Of a stretch of 20,098 bases of DNA, positions 1-7,605 are shown piece after piece. The stretch lies in the IMG/VR virus record IMGVR_UViG_3300049846_002667, positions 1 through 20,098 of that record; one strand, 5' to 3'. The notes under the pieces were generated by a model, which was not told where the DNA came from, made no database searches, and worked only from the letters and a program-made list of their open reading frames with translations. The position numbers and the translations under genes were made by a program. How positions within the stretch are numbered: position 1 is the stretch's first letter; every line of letters begins with the position of its first letter. Origin of the DNA: a virus.

Positions 1-2992
1 CTCTATCCTGTGAAATAAAATTCAATGGAGCTGGATCTAAAATATTTTGTCTCTCTCTATCTGAAGCCCAACCCTCAATATTGGTTGCCTCTGGACGAGA
101 ACTGAAACTTACGCCATTAGGAGCGTCTGATATATGATATGTTCGATCTTTATTGAACATTCTTTCCGTAGTAAGAGCGCCTCTCCAAAGTTCATTAAAT
201 TCAGCTTCAAAGGGAATAATTTGGCCAAGTGCAACCTGACTTGTAGAACCTCCGGTATTTTTCACCATTCTAGCTTCTCCATGCAATCCTACAAAAACAT
301 CTCCTCCAAATACTTGAATTCCATTTGCAATATTTGAATTGCCAGATAAGTAGGAAATAAAATCATCATCAAAGGCTTGATAATGTCCGCAAAAAATATA
401 ATTTGTTTTTGACAATGCAGACTCAGAAGTTCCTCCATAAAATAAATCCTTTGGACGAATCCAATTAACAACAGATTTATGAGTATCTGTAGAAGCAAAC
501 CTACCAAACCCTAAAGGATATAAAGACTCATTCGCAAAAACTCTTAAAATGGTGCATGGAGCTCCACGACAATCTCTTATTCCGCCAACAAATGCAGAAT
601 TAGTTTTACCCCAATTATCTACAATATAGTTTTGACCAACATTATTCCCTCCTGTCCCAAAATCTACATTCGATACAATCTGAATATCAATTTTAGCTTC
701 AGAACCAGGAGCGTAATATGTTCCAGCAGCAGCGGTTTCATCAACAAACTTATACATGTAGTGATAGTTTGTTACAATTCCTGTTCCTTCTGGATCGGCT
801 ATTAAATCTCCATATTGATTTACTATTTTAAGATAATCACCTTCTTTTATTGTAACTGATTTTCGAGGAGAATGAAATGAATAAAAATTGGGAAGTCTTC
901 CTAAATATGTATCTAATGGATCATAATAAAAGTCCTTATCAATCCTTTTTACACTTTGAACTTTATGAGGGCCAGATCCATTTTTCATTACAGCCCAAAT
1001 AGTTCCTTGTGCAACAATAGTTCCATCTAGTTCTGATCTTACAATCGAAAATCCTCCAATAATCTTTTTCAATTCAGCAAGAGTTGAAACACCATAAGAA
1101 GACATAATGGCTACGAAGTCAAGATTATTTACTTCAATTCCAAGTGCGCGAGCAACAACATGATTATTACCAGAATACCAATCAACGAGACTTCCATTGA
1201 TTCCATAAGTTCCTGTAGTTCCAGAAATAGAATTTAATACTTCGGTTTGCCCAATAGTATTATATTGCTCAGGCATATCCTTATCTCCAAGCCAACGAAC
1301 AAATTTTGGATTACCTTTTGTATCATAAAACAATATCCCAAAACGATATTTCTGTCCTCTCCAATAACTCATAGAATGATGAGTCATAAATGCTCCCTTG
1401 TGGTCTCCAAAATCATTCTCTACACGAGTATAACGATAAGTCGAACCATACATCCTTATACGATTTACAATAACAACTTTTGGACTACCTGTAGTAGTCC
1501 ATGCAGTAGTTCCGCCAATACCTTTGAAATATGCACCATTAACTCCTCCCGGATAATAATCTAAACCATTGTAGGTTATTTTATTTGAAACATCACCAAT
1601 TACTTCATGCCACATCCCCGGATGAGCAAATCCATTTCCAACGGCAGCAGATTGTAATCTTCCATGACCAAATAATGCTTTGGCTGAAGCAACAGTTCCA
1701 ACATTAGTTCCATTCAAATCAGAAACCATTTCGTTTACAATTGCTTTCAGTTGAACAGTATTATGAATAGTTAAATCCTTATCAGGAGTCAATCCTATAT
1801 TTCCAGCAAATAAAATGTTCTTTGAAGAGGTTATTGAGCGAACCTTATCAAGAGAGGAGTTTGTCGCAATTAAATCATCAAATACTAAATTCTCATTAGA
1901 TTCAGAACCAAAATGAGTAAAGTCCATTGACGAACCTGTGATATTCACATAAGAGAAAATCTTTGGAACATCAATCGCAGTTCCAACTGTTTTAATAAAT
2001 CCTACACGAATCTTTTTGTAATTAGTATCAACTCCATCAATAGTTATTTTAATTGCCTTTGTTGTATTTGTGTTTCCTGAGCGAGAATATGTCCTCGCAT
2101 AAGAAGTTGACGAATCATCAGGAACAACAACAGAAACATGTCGAATAGGAAGAGTTATATATGAAAAAACAGTGCGAGCTCCATCCTCAGATTCTAACTG
2201 ATAAAAGTATTGATAACTCGCAGTCTGTAAACTTCCTCCTGTAACAAGACCTTTGAAAATAATATTACCCATTTTAAATTTTGGAACGGAATCCAATAAT
2301 TCAACAGGAATATATTCAATCACCAAACAAGTACCGGTTGTTGTATATGTAGTAGTTGCCGTTGCGGTAAATACATTTCCATTAACCTGATCAGGACCGT
2401 AATCATTTCCTCCGTAAGTAACATAACTATTGGAAGCAGTTGTAAGAACCATATACTTTGTTCCATTCACTAAACTTCCAGAGGAAATATAATTAGTCAA
2501 TCTCCTATCAAGGATATTTATCCCTCTCATAGGATTGCGATTATCTGTCCAGACAACTCTTTCTGTATTCTGAGTTTCAGGTTTAGAAATTATCGCATCA
2601 TGAGCAATAGGATAATCTTTTGAAAAATTTAAGTCTTTGTGATAATAAAGTGGAGTATAGGTTCCTGTTCCAGAATTATCGAAAACAACTTTACCTATCT
2701 CTCCTGGATACTTATCATTTATTCCCGGTTGACTCGCTTCATCATTTGCTAACAACACAATAAGTTTATCTACAAAAGAAGTCCATCCAATTATTTCAAA
2801 ACGATTTTGATTTGTTCCGTGTAGTGGAATAGTAAAGGAAACTACAGTTCCATTTGCATATTCAAAACTATATCGATTAGAACCTTTGGCAGTAAGAATA
2901 CCATTACGACCTTCCCTGTATGTGTTCTCTGGCTGAAACGCTGGCTCATTATCAGAGTGCATTCCACCAACGAGAGTATTAATTTTTTCCAT
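1..2992 (-). CDS. Tail stabilization / muzzle-like protein, partial (C-terminus beyond window)
   Basis: The frame is open without a stop from an ATG at 2992 to the left edge, giving at least 997 residues. The ATG follows the neck gene's stop by 2 nt. Motifs seen are TDNRNPMRGINI (about residues 149-160), YQYFYQLESEDG (about 260-271), SYWRGQKYRFGILFYD and later GIQVFGGDVFVG followed by IPFEAEFNELWRG. To my knowledge these patterns typify the beta-propeller-like tail stabilization proteins of crAss-like phages, distantly related to P22 gp10. Such proteins form the distal tail tube or muzzle that closes the tail. Residues about 170-226 hold an inserted beta-rich module also present in two neighbouring proteins. 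The family assignment is from pattern recognition. The size and the position at the end of the neck block support it. Confidence 0.8.
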   Translation of the reverse strand, partial: MEKINTLVGGMHSDNEPAFQPENTYREGRNGILTAKGSNRYSFEYANGTVVSFTIPLHGTNQNRFEIIGWTSFVDKLIVLLANDEASQPGINDKYPGEIGKVVFDNSGTGTYTPLYYHKDLNFSKDYPIAHDAIISKPETQNTERVVWTDNRNPMRGINILDRRLTNYISSGSLVNGTKYMVLTTASNSYVTYGGNDYGPDQVNGNVFTATATTTYTTTGTCLVIEYIPVELLDSVPKFKMGNIIFKGLVTGGSLQTASYQYFYQLESEDGARTVFSYITLPIRHVSVVVPDDSSTSYARTYSRSGNTNTTKAIKITIDGVDTNYKKIRVGFIKTVGTAIDVPKIFSYVNITGSSMDFTHFGSESNENLVFDDLIATNSSLDKVRSITSSKNILFAGNIGLTPDKDLTIHNTVQLKAIVNEMVSDLNGTNVGTVASAKALFGHGRLQSAAVGNGFAHPGMWHEVIGDVSNKITYNGLDYYPGGVNGAYFKGIGGTTAWTTTGSPKVVIVNRIRMYGSTYRYTRVENDFGDHKGAFMTHHSMSYWRGQKYRFGILFYDTKGNPKFVRWLGDKDMPEQYNTIGQTEVLNSISGTTGTYGINGSLVDWYSGNNHVVARALGIEVNNLDFVAIMSSYGVSTLAELKKIIGGFSIVRSELDGTIVAQGTIWAVMKNGSGPHKVQSVKRIDKDFYYDPLDTYLGRLPNFYSFHSPRKSVTIKEGDYLKIVNQYGDLIADPEGTGIVTNYHYMYKFVDETAAAGTYYAPGSEAKIDIQIVSNVDFGTGGNNVGQNYIVDNWGKTNSAFVGGIRDCRGAPCTILRVFANESLYPLGFGRFASTDTHKSVVNWIRPKDLFYGGTSESALSKTNYIFCGHYQAFDDDFISYLSGNSNIANGIQVFGGDVFVGLHGEARMVKNTGGSTSQVALGQIIPFEAEFNELWRGALTTERMFNKDRTYHISDAPNGVSFSSRPEATNIEGWASDRERQNILDPAPLNFISQDR
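2315..2485 (-). other. Shared beta-rich module, copy in stabilization protein
   Basis: Residues about 170-226 of the tail stabilization protein contain SGSLVNGTKYMV, then VTYGGNDYGP and a Thr-rich VFTATATTTYT segment. The order of elements matches modules in the 263- and 278-residue proteins: a (I/L)VNGT-x-Y-x-V strand, a tyrosine/asparagine turn, a G-D/N-x-F(T/S) turn and a Thr/Gly-rich strand. This copy is longer by about ten residues. Protein-level similarity only. Confidence 0.55.
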
Positions 2993-2994
2993 AA

Positions 2995-3741
2995 TTAATA
3001 TCCGTTATAAAGGTATCCATCATCAAACTGAACTTGCATTCCGTATCCCGAAAGAGGATCTGTTATCATTGCAACAATTTCATCTCTGTCTGCTTCGCTT
3101 ATCTCAGCATCATCAGATCGAGCTGCAGAAGCATTGTCGCGAAAACTTCTTTCGAGCATTTGTACATCACCTAAGTCCATTTTCTGAGGAGAAAATCTAC
3201 TTCTCTTTGCAACACGAAGCATAATGAAATCTACAATTGCTTCAATGTGATTTTCCATTACCATAGGAAGTCCTTCAGAATCCTCTTGTAATCCTAAGTA
3301 CTGAACAGTGATATATTGCTTGTCGTAATCAGCGCTAAGGATAATATGATTGTCTTGCACCTCCCATTTGAAATGACCAAACTGCAAATCAATTTGTCCA
3401 TCTGGTTTATCAACAACAACAAATCCTGTATTAGAATCTTCTTGAAAATTAAGTTGCTGAGTCATTCCACAAATTGTATTATACAAATCGTATGTTTTAC
3501 ACTCGTGGTCTCCAAGAACAATACGTTGAACAAACTTTGCATCACAAGGAAGTTCTGCACGATACTTGTCAACTTTAATACGTTTTATTTTTCTACGATA
3601 TGAATAGTAGGAGCCAATAATATTTTCAGCTCTTGCTGCCCAACGAATAAAATCAGGAATATATTTTGCGTGGTCAATACCCATATCCTGAAGCGCCTCC
3701 AAGACCGGTACCTTAATTGATATGAGTTTGTTTACAGCCAT
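2995..3741 (-). CDS. Putative neck/tail ring protein (crAss-like virion block)
   Basis: This 248-residue protein starts with an ATG that overlaps the preceding stop (TAATG) and ends 2 nt before the stabilization gene, so the three genes look translationally coupled. The N-terminal third reads ISIKVPVLEALQDMG and IPDFIRWAARAENIIGSYYSY. It is followed by AELPCDAKFVQRIVLGD, a pattern resembling the P-x-(D/N)-x3-(I/V)-x2-(I/V) strand common in phage head-tail connector and tail-ring proteins. A lone stretch of beta sequence follows, then a helical AIVDFIMLRVAKR segment and an acidic C-terminus. I do not recognise a named family. Position between the IHF-like gene and the stabilization gene points to a structural neck component. 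Confidence 0.6.
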   Translation of the reverse strand: MAVNKLISIKVPVLEALQDMGIDHAKYIPDFIRWAARAENIIGSYYSYRRKIKRIKVDKYRAELPCDAKFVQRIVLGDHECKTYDLYNTICGMTQQLNFQEDSNTGFVVVDKPDGQIDLQFGHFKWEVQDNHIILSADYDKQYITVQYLGLQEDSEGLPMVMENHIEAIVDFIMLRVAKRSRFSPQKMDLGDVQMLERSFRDNASAARSDDAEISEADRDEIVAMITDPLSGYGMQVQFDDGYLYNGY

Positions 3742-4226
3742 TATCTTAAATCTGGAAGGGTTTTAATTATATCTTCATTCATTGTATTTACCAAATCAAT
3801 TATCTCTCTAGATACTTTAGAAATCAACTTTGCTTTAACAGATTTTTTATTTTTTCTGTGATGCACAAAGTTAAATCTTGAATCAAAGTTAAATTTACGA
3901 TGAATTGGCCGAATAACACCTTTTATCATTTTTTCAGTATTAAAATTCTTATCAAATTTTTTTGAATGAATTAATCCCTGCATACTACTCGACCGCCTCA
4001 CCAATAGAATGCTTCCATTTCCTTTCCCTGGCATAACAACTTCATTTCCCTGTACAAGAGACTTTCTCAATTCATCAAAAAAACCATAAAGAACTTTATA
4101 ATATTGAATACCATCCTTAACCTTGCCCTTCTTAACCATCCAAACTAAATTCTTATGACAGATATCCTGTGGCCTTAAATTACTGTCTTTGTTCTCTTGC
4201 CGGATCTGTTGAATCGTTTTTATCAT
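3741..4226 (-). CDS. IHF/HU-like basic protein of the tail gene block (putative)
   Basis: A small, strongly basic 161-residue protein. Residues about 42-78 read as a helix (YYKVLYGFFDELRKSL) followed by QGNEVVMPGKGNGSILLVRR. This fits the HU/IHF scheme of a helix, then G-x-x-(V/E)-x-(L/M)-x-G-x-G and a strand ending in arginines. Crass-like genomes are known to carry one or two IHF-subunit-like genes beside the P22 gp4-like tail gene, which is the position here. The start overlaps the preceding adaptor gene by 47 nt; the next internal Met (residue 30) would remove sequence that looks native, so I keep the upstream start. The stop overlaps the next ATG by one base. An uncharacterised virion protein is the alternative. 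Confidence 0.55.
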   Translation of the reverse strand: MIKTIQQIRQENKDSNLRPQDICHKNLVWMVKKGKVKDGIQYYKVLYGFFDELRKSLVQGNEVVMPGKGNGSILLVRRSSSMQGLIHSKKFDKNFNTEKMIKGVIRPIHRKFNFDSRFNFVHHRKNKKSVKAKLISKVSREIIDLVNTMNEDIIKTLPDLR

Positions 4227-5016
4227 CAGCTAAAGATTGTTGTTCTACACCAAAATCCTGAGTTAATATTTTCATCTTAATAACTTCTCCCATTGTATGA
4301 GACATAGGATATTCATCGCGGTCGGTCATTTGTCTTTTCTTAGAAGTAAGTACAACCTTTCCACTTCCTGTAAAAGTTGCTGATACTGCAGAGAAAGAAT
4401 CCCCGGCACTGTATTTTACAGAGTTATGAGTAATACTGCCAGAATCAACAGTATAACTAGTTCCGACAATTAATTCTCCGGAAAGTTTATAAGTATTGTC
4501 ATTTACATATCCATCTAGAGGACTATCCAAAATAAGTATTGGACGAAATTTCTTTACCGACAAAGGAAGATATATAGCATTACCAACCTTAGTGTAAAAT
4601 TTAAGGTGGCTCATAATATTGTCGGGATGCAATAATTGAATTTTGTGTATAGTTAAATAATGATATTCATACTTTCCACAAATAGAACGAATGGAATGAA
4701 CTCCAAGATCTGAAGCATTTCCGAGATTATCTGTAATTGAAACTACAGGAGGAATAACTGCTTTTGAAAAGGAACAGTCGCAACCAGAGACAGCAGTGTC
4801 CTCACTTCGATTAACAGGAGTTAAATCGGTAACTCCCATATCCTGCAACCAGATTGGTTCAATAACAGGATTACGCTTAAAAGTTTCCCTTATCTCTCGG
4901 GCCCTACGTTGATCAATTAAAAAGCCGATATGTTTATCGGCCAAACGAGAATCATCAGTAACTCCGGATTTAGTCAGAAGTCTTTTGATATCGTAGATAA
5001 GTTCTTTACGTGTCAT
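4180..5016 (-). CDS. P22 gp4-like head-tail adaptor / tail tubular protein
   Basis: The 278-residue protein opens with MTRKELIYDIKRLLTKSG, then TDDSRLADKHIGFLIDQRRA and IEPIWLQDMGVTDLTPVNR. This SDDS-x-(I/L)-...-RA-x-x-I pattern with a following Q-x-(M/L) and VNRSE segment is, to my knowledge, characteristic of the gp4-like tail tubular proteins of crAss-like and related Bacteroidota phages, which form the ring joining portal to tail. The helical N-terminal half fits a connector. Residues 177-223 form an inserted beta-rich module (GTSYTV, KYSAGDSFSA, TFTGSGKV) shared with two neighbours. The C-terminal tail after about residue 250 is polar. A strong terminator ends 5 nt before this ATG, so its leader is U-rich rather than A-rich. 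Confidence 0.7.
   Translation of the reverse strand: MTRKELIYDIKRLLTKSGVTDDSRLADKHIGFLIDQRRAREIRETFKRNPVIEPIWLQDMGVTDLTPVNRSEDTAVSGCDCSFSKAVIPPVVSITDNLGNASDLGVHSIRSICGKYEYHYLTIHKIQLLHPDNIMSHLKFYTKVGNAIYLPLSVKKFRPILILDSPLDGYVNDNTYKLSGELIVGTSYTVDSGSITHNSVKYSAGDSFSAVSATFTGSGKVVLTSKKRQMTDRDEYPMSHTMGEVIKMKILTQDFGVEQQSLADDKNDSTDPAREQRQ
4348..4488 (-). other. Shared beta-rich module, copy in gp4-like adaptor
   Basis: Residues 177-223 of the adaptor: LSGELIVGTSYTV, then SITHNSVKYSAGDSFSA and TFTGSGKVVL. This is the most complete copy of the module, with the clearest Y-x-x-G-D-(S/T)-F core. It looks like a compact insertion in the adaptor fold. Confidence 0.6.
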
Positions 5017-5021
5017 GGGTT

Positions 5022-5050
5022 AAAAAAAAGGGCGGGCTTTTAACCCGCCC
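5022..5050 (-). terminator. Intrinsic terminator after the 538-residue virion gene
   Basis: On the minus strand a 7-bp GGGCGGG/CCCGCCC stem (arms 5044-5050 and 5030-5036, 7-nt loop) is followed immediately by eight U residues (5029 to 5022). It lies between the 538-residue gene's stop and the adaptor ATG at 5016, leaving only 5 nt before that start. Confidence 0.88.
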
Positions 5051-5074
5051 CTTCGGTTTTAATTTACAAGCAGA

Positions 5075-6691
5075 CTATTTGTCTATTTTCCAATATGCAT
5101 CTGCTACTGCAACGAACTCGGAAATAATTGTATCCGAATCTCCACCACCAATATTTGTAGCTTCGAAAAACGGAACGATTTCATCTCCTGCGTCTAAAAT
5201 TAGAGCAGTTGTTCCTGCAGAATAGATTGGATATTTTACATCGTCAATGTAAGCACTCACCAATCCATTTTGAGCAACATGAATACGGAATTCATGAACA
5301 GAACCATCGGTTCCGTTTACACCTGTATCAGTTGATACAGTTGCAGCATTATTCAAGATTCCATGTGTGTAAAAATCATCACCATTAGAATCTGTTCCTA
5401 CTGCAGCCAAATCAGTGTAGTCGTTAAAGTCAGCAGTATGTGCTGATTTAATTCTTACACCAACTTTCAAATAAACGTCAGTCCAGTCGATTGAAGATAC
5501 TTTTGCAATAACAGCAAATTCATCTTTACCTACCACAAACTTTTTGCTTCCATTTGTTGGAAGCAATTCAGGAGTGTAAGCAGCTCCTTCGGTATCAGTT
5601 GCATCCTGGTCCAAATTCAATCCAGCAGCAGCAGGAGTTGGAACAGTTATTGTCTGCGTTCCAATTTGGTTATAAACCAAAGAACTTGTCGCAGTCAACA
5701 TTTTGTTCGTACCTGTTGTGGTTGGAACTGCACCAGCAGCGCCCTGGAATATGATGTTCTGGTCGAAGAACTCAATCACTGATTTTGGATCAGATCCATA
5801 TACTTCAAGGAACATAAGTTTGTGCATCTCTCTTTCGAAAGCAGCATAACCTGTTGCATTTGCAGTAGAAGAACCTTTTCCATTATCAACGAAAACAATT
5901 TGCGACTGAACACGATATCCTTTTACTTCTCCAATAGTTGGGATTTCAGAACGAACCAAAGATTCAATCAAGAAAGCCTCATACTTCTGTCCGGAAACAG
6001 CAGGAAGACCATCAACAGTTAAAGCTCCATCGATTTCTCCTGCAATGATGTTTCCACCACCAAGAGCATAAACTACAGGTGCTTGAGCAAGCATCCTAGC
6101 TCCTTGTCCAAAAGAATAAACAGCTTCAGTTGTAATGGTGCGATCAGCAGAATCGCTAAAACCTCTGTTGTTTTTATCTTTTGCCAATTTGATTAAAGTT
6201 GCACCACCACGAGAAAGTTGTCCCGCTGCAGTTTTTACAGGAAAATATCCTGCATCATCAGTAACAGTAAACCCTGTTCCTGTTCCCAAAGAAGCAGCAA
6301 CAACATTGTTTGACGCATCGTTGTTGATAAGGGTAACTAACTGTCCATGGATATATTCTCTTTGCAACGCTGCAGTAGCTCCGATATCAGTCAGAGTTGC
6401 AGGAGTTGTGTAAGAATAAATCTTTGGGATAGAAGAAGAATAACCTTCTCTACGTCCCATTGGATCACTGATTTCAACTCTGTAACTAGTTGAGGCCACA
6501 GGAGTATAGCTGGAACCGCCAATGGTTTCAACTTTTACTACTTCGGCGCGATTTTTAATTTGACTGATTTTGATGATGTCCTTAGAGAACACCCCCTCAA
6601 GTCCTGTGATAGCTACTGAGCTACCACTGCGTTTTACGTCCGTAGCCGCTGAGGTACGAAGTAACGCTGTCGTTGGGCGAGCGATTTTCAT
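5075..6691 (-). CDS. Virion protein with C-terminal lectin-like beta-sandwich (head fibre or auxiliary protein candidate)
   Basis: This 538-residue protein is rich in Ala, Gly, Ser and Thr and has two apparent parts. Residues 1 to about 325 are mixed alpha/beta and end in a helical EMHKLMFLEVYGSDPKSVIEFF. After a low-complexity linker (about 340-375) comes a beta-rich C-terminal part with KFVVGKDEFAVIAKV, VYLKVGVRIKS, VHEFRIHVAQNGLVSAYID and ALILDAGDEIVPFFEATN. The alternating strand pattern with a F-R-I-x-V-x-x-N-G-x-V-x-x-Y-(I/V)-D core resembles concanavalin A-like lectin/glucanase folds. A surface-exposed fibre or decoration role is inferred. The leader is strongly A-rich and a terminator follows, both consistent with high expression. 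It stops with TAG. I do not recognise a named family for the N-terminal part. Confidence 0.55.
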   Translation of the reverse strand: MKIARPTTALLRTSAATDVKRSGSSVAITGLEGVFSKDIIKISQIKNRAEVVKVETIGGSSYTPVASTSYRVEISDPMGRREGYSSSIPKIYSYTTPATLTDIGATAALQREYIHGQLVTLINNDASNNVVAASLGTGTGFTVTDDAGYFPVKTAAGQLSRGGATLIKLAKDKNNRGFSDSADRTITTEAVYSFGQGARMLAQAPVVYALGGGNIIAGEIDGALTVDGLPAVSGQKYEAFLIESLVRSEIPTIGEVKGYRVQSQIVFVDNGKGSSTANATGYAAFEREMHKLMFLEVYGSDPKSVIEFFDQNIIFQGAAGAVPTTTGTNKMLTATSSLVYNQIGTQTITVPTPAAAGLNLDQDATDTEGAAYTPELLPTNGSKKFVVGKDEFAVIAKVSSIDWTDVYLKVGVRIKSAHTADFNDYTDLAAVGTDSNGDDFYTHGILNNAATVSTDTGVNGTDGSVHEFRIHVAQNGLVSAYIDDVKYPIYSAGTTALILDAGDEIVPFFEATNIGGGDSDTIISEFVAVADAYWKIDK

Positions 6692-6757
6692 TGTTTTTTT
6701 GTTTTTTAGTTAATGTTTAATTAATTATAGATTCGAAAGGTAAGAAAAAATTAAATT

Positions 6758-6765
6758 CAAAAATA
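6758..6765 (-). promoter_or_regulatory. Possible Bacteroidota -7 element before the 538-residue gene
   Basis: The minus strand reads TATTTTTG, an exact TAnnTTTG match and identical to the -7 box of the scaffold promoter, 66 nt upstream of the 538-residue gene's ATG. No clean TTTG is found 19-21 bp upstream (only TTG trinucleotides at other spacings), so this is weak evidence. Confidence 0.35.
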
Positions 6766-6770
6766 AAATA

Positions 6771-7562
6771 TTACTCCCGTTCAACATCAACGTTCAACGA
6801 CTGTTTCTTATTCCAATCTTCTACATCAGAGGAAAGTAACATTGCAGCAAATTCACAAACTTCTTCGTGCATATTACCTGGCAAATCACAATTAGTAATA
6901 TTTGTAGTAGCGATAACAATTCCACTAGTTAGCGTTGAAGTAGCTCCACCTGTAAATGTATCTCCAGGATAATATGTAACAGCATTGTAAACACACTCTT
7001 CATAAACGTAATAAACAGTTCCATTGACAATACTTCCACCTGCAATGATTTTATGTTTCTCCTGACCAATAGAAACTACTGCAGGATTTTTCACATAATA
7101 CAATTCATAATTTCCAAGCGTTCCAGAACTTCCGTAAATAATTCTGAATCCGGTTATGATTTCATTACAATAAACATTATCAATTGCAGGCTCTGTAAAC
7201 GGATCTTCAAATAAAACACCTTCTCTGTTATAATCAGTTGGAGAAACTAATTGACGTTCTCCATCTACAATTATATGCAACATCAAAAAGTATAAATAAT
7301 TTGCCGGATATGGAACTACATTTCCAGAAGGAGCTCCTGTTGCTGCAGTAGGAATAAGCGTATACAATTCATCTCTTAATCGTTGTGCAGATTGAACAGA
7401 ATATCTTCCTCCTTTTTTAATAGGATCGATTTTGTTTTTAACAATATTGTTTATCGCAGCATTAATGGAGTTCATTATCTGCCCATCAGAGAAACGAGCG
7501 GACTTCACGCGATCTACGCGCTCCATTATTCGCTCAAGCATTTGTATCGCGTTGTAATTCAT
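6771..7562 (-). CDS. Putative head-tail connector / neck protein
   Basis: The 263-residue protein begins with an amphipathic helix region (MLERIMERVDRVKSARFS, then MNSINAAINNIV), followed by PYPANYLYFLMLHIIVDG, YNREGVLFEDPFTEPAIDN and YELYYVKNPAVV, and ends with LPGNMHEEVCEFAAMLLSS. The order P-x-x-Y, then NPF/DPF, then Y-(I/V)-x-x-P and a final LP-x-x-x-H-x-E-(I/V) helix is a pattern I associate with connector proteins of Bacteroidota phages, though I cannot name the family with certainty. Residues about 172-219 hold the inserted module also seen in the adaptor and the stabilization protein. A strong terminator ends 11 nt before the ATG. The protein stops with TAA. Confidence 0.6.
   Translation of the reverse strand: MNYNAIQMLERIMERVDRVKSARFSDGQIMNSINAAINNIVKNKIDPIKKGGRYSVQSAQRLRDELYTLIPTAATGAPSGNVVPYPANYLYFLMLHIIVDGERQLVSPTDYNREGVLFEDPFTEPAIDNVYCNEIITGFRIIYGSSGTLGNYELYYVKNPAVVSIGQEKHKIIAGGSIVNGTVYYVYEECVYNAVTYYPGDTFTGGATSTLTSGIVIATTNITNCDLPGNMHEEVCEFAAMLLSSDVEDWNKKQSLNVDVERE
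6906..7049 (-). other. Shared beta-rich module, copy in connector protein
   Basis: Residues about 172-219 of the connector read IAGGSIVNGTVYYV, then CVYNAVTYYPGDTFTG and STLTSGIVIATT. The core YN-x-V-x-Y-x-x-GD-x-F(T/S) closely parallels the adaptor copy. The module interrupts the sequence between YVKNPAVV and the C-terminal LPGNMHEE helix. Confidence 0.6.
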
Positions 7563-7573
7563 AAAACGAAGTT

Positions 7574-7600
7574 AAAAAAAAAGAGCGGGTTTCCCCGCTC
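7574..7600 (-). terminator. Intrinsic terminator after the 346-residue gene
   Basis: On the minus strand a GAGCGGG/CCCGCTC stem (7594-7600 with 7583-7589, 4-nt loop) is followed directly by nine U residues (7582 to 7574). It starts 5 nt past the stop of the 346-residue gene and ends 11 nt before the connector ATG at 7562. Confidence 0.9.
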
Positions 7601-7605
7601 TCTTA

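Noticed and set aside
1247-1564. Plus-strand open frame of 105 codons
   Set aside because: It lies inside the continuous minus-strand tail stabilization gene, has a Ser/Ile-rich low-complexity product and no A-rich leader; it is a shadow.
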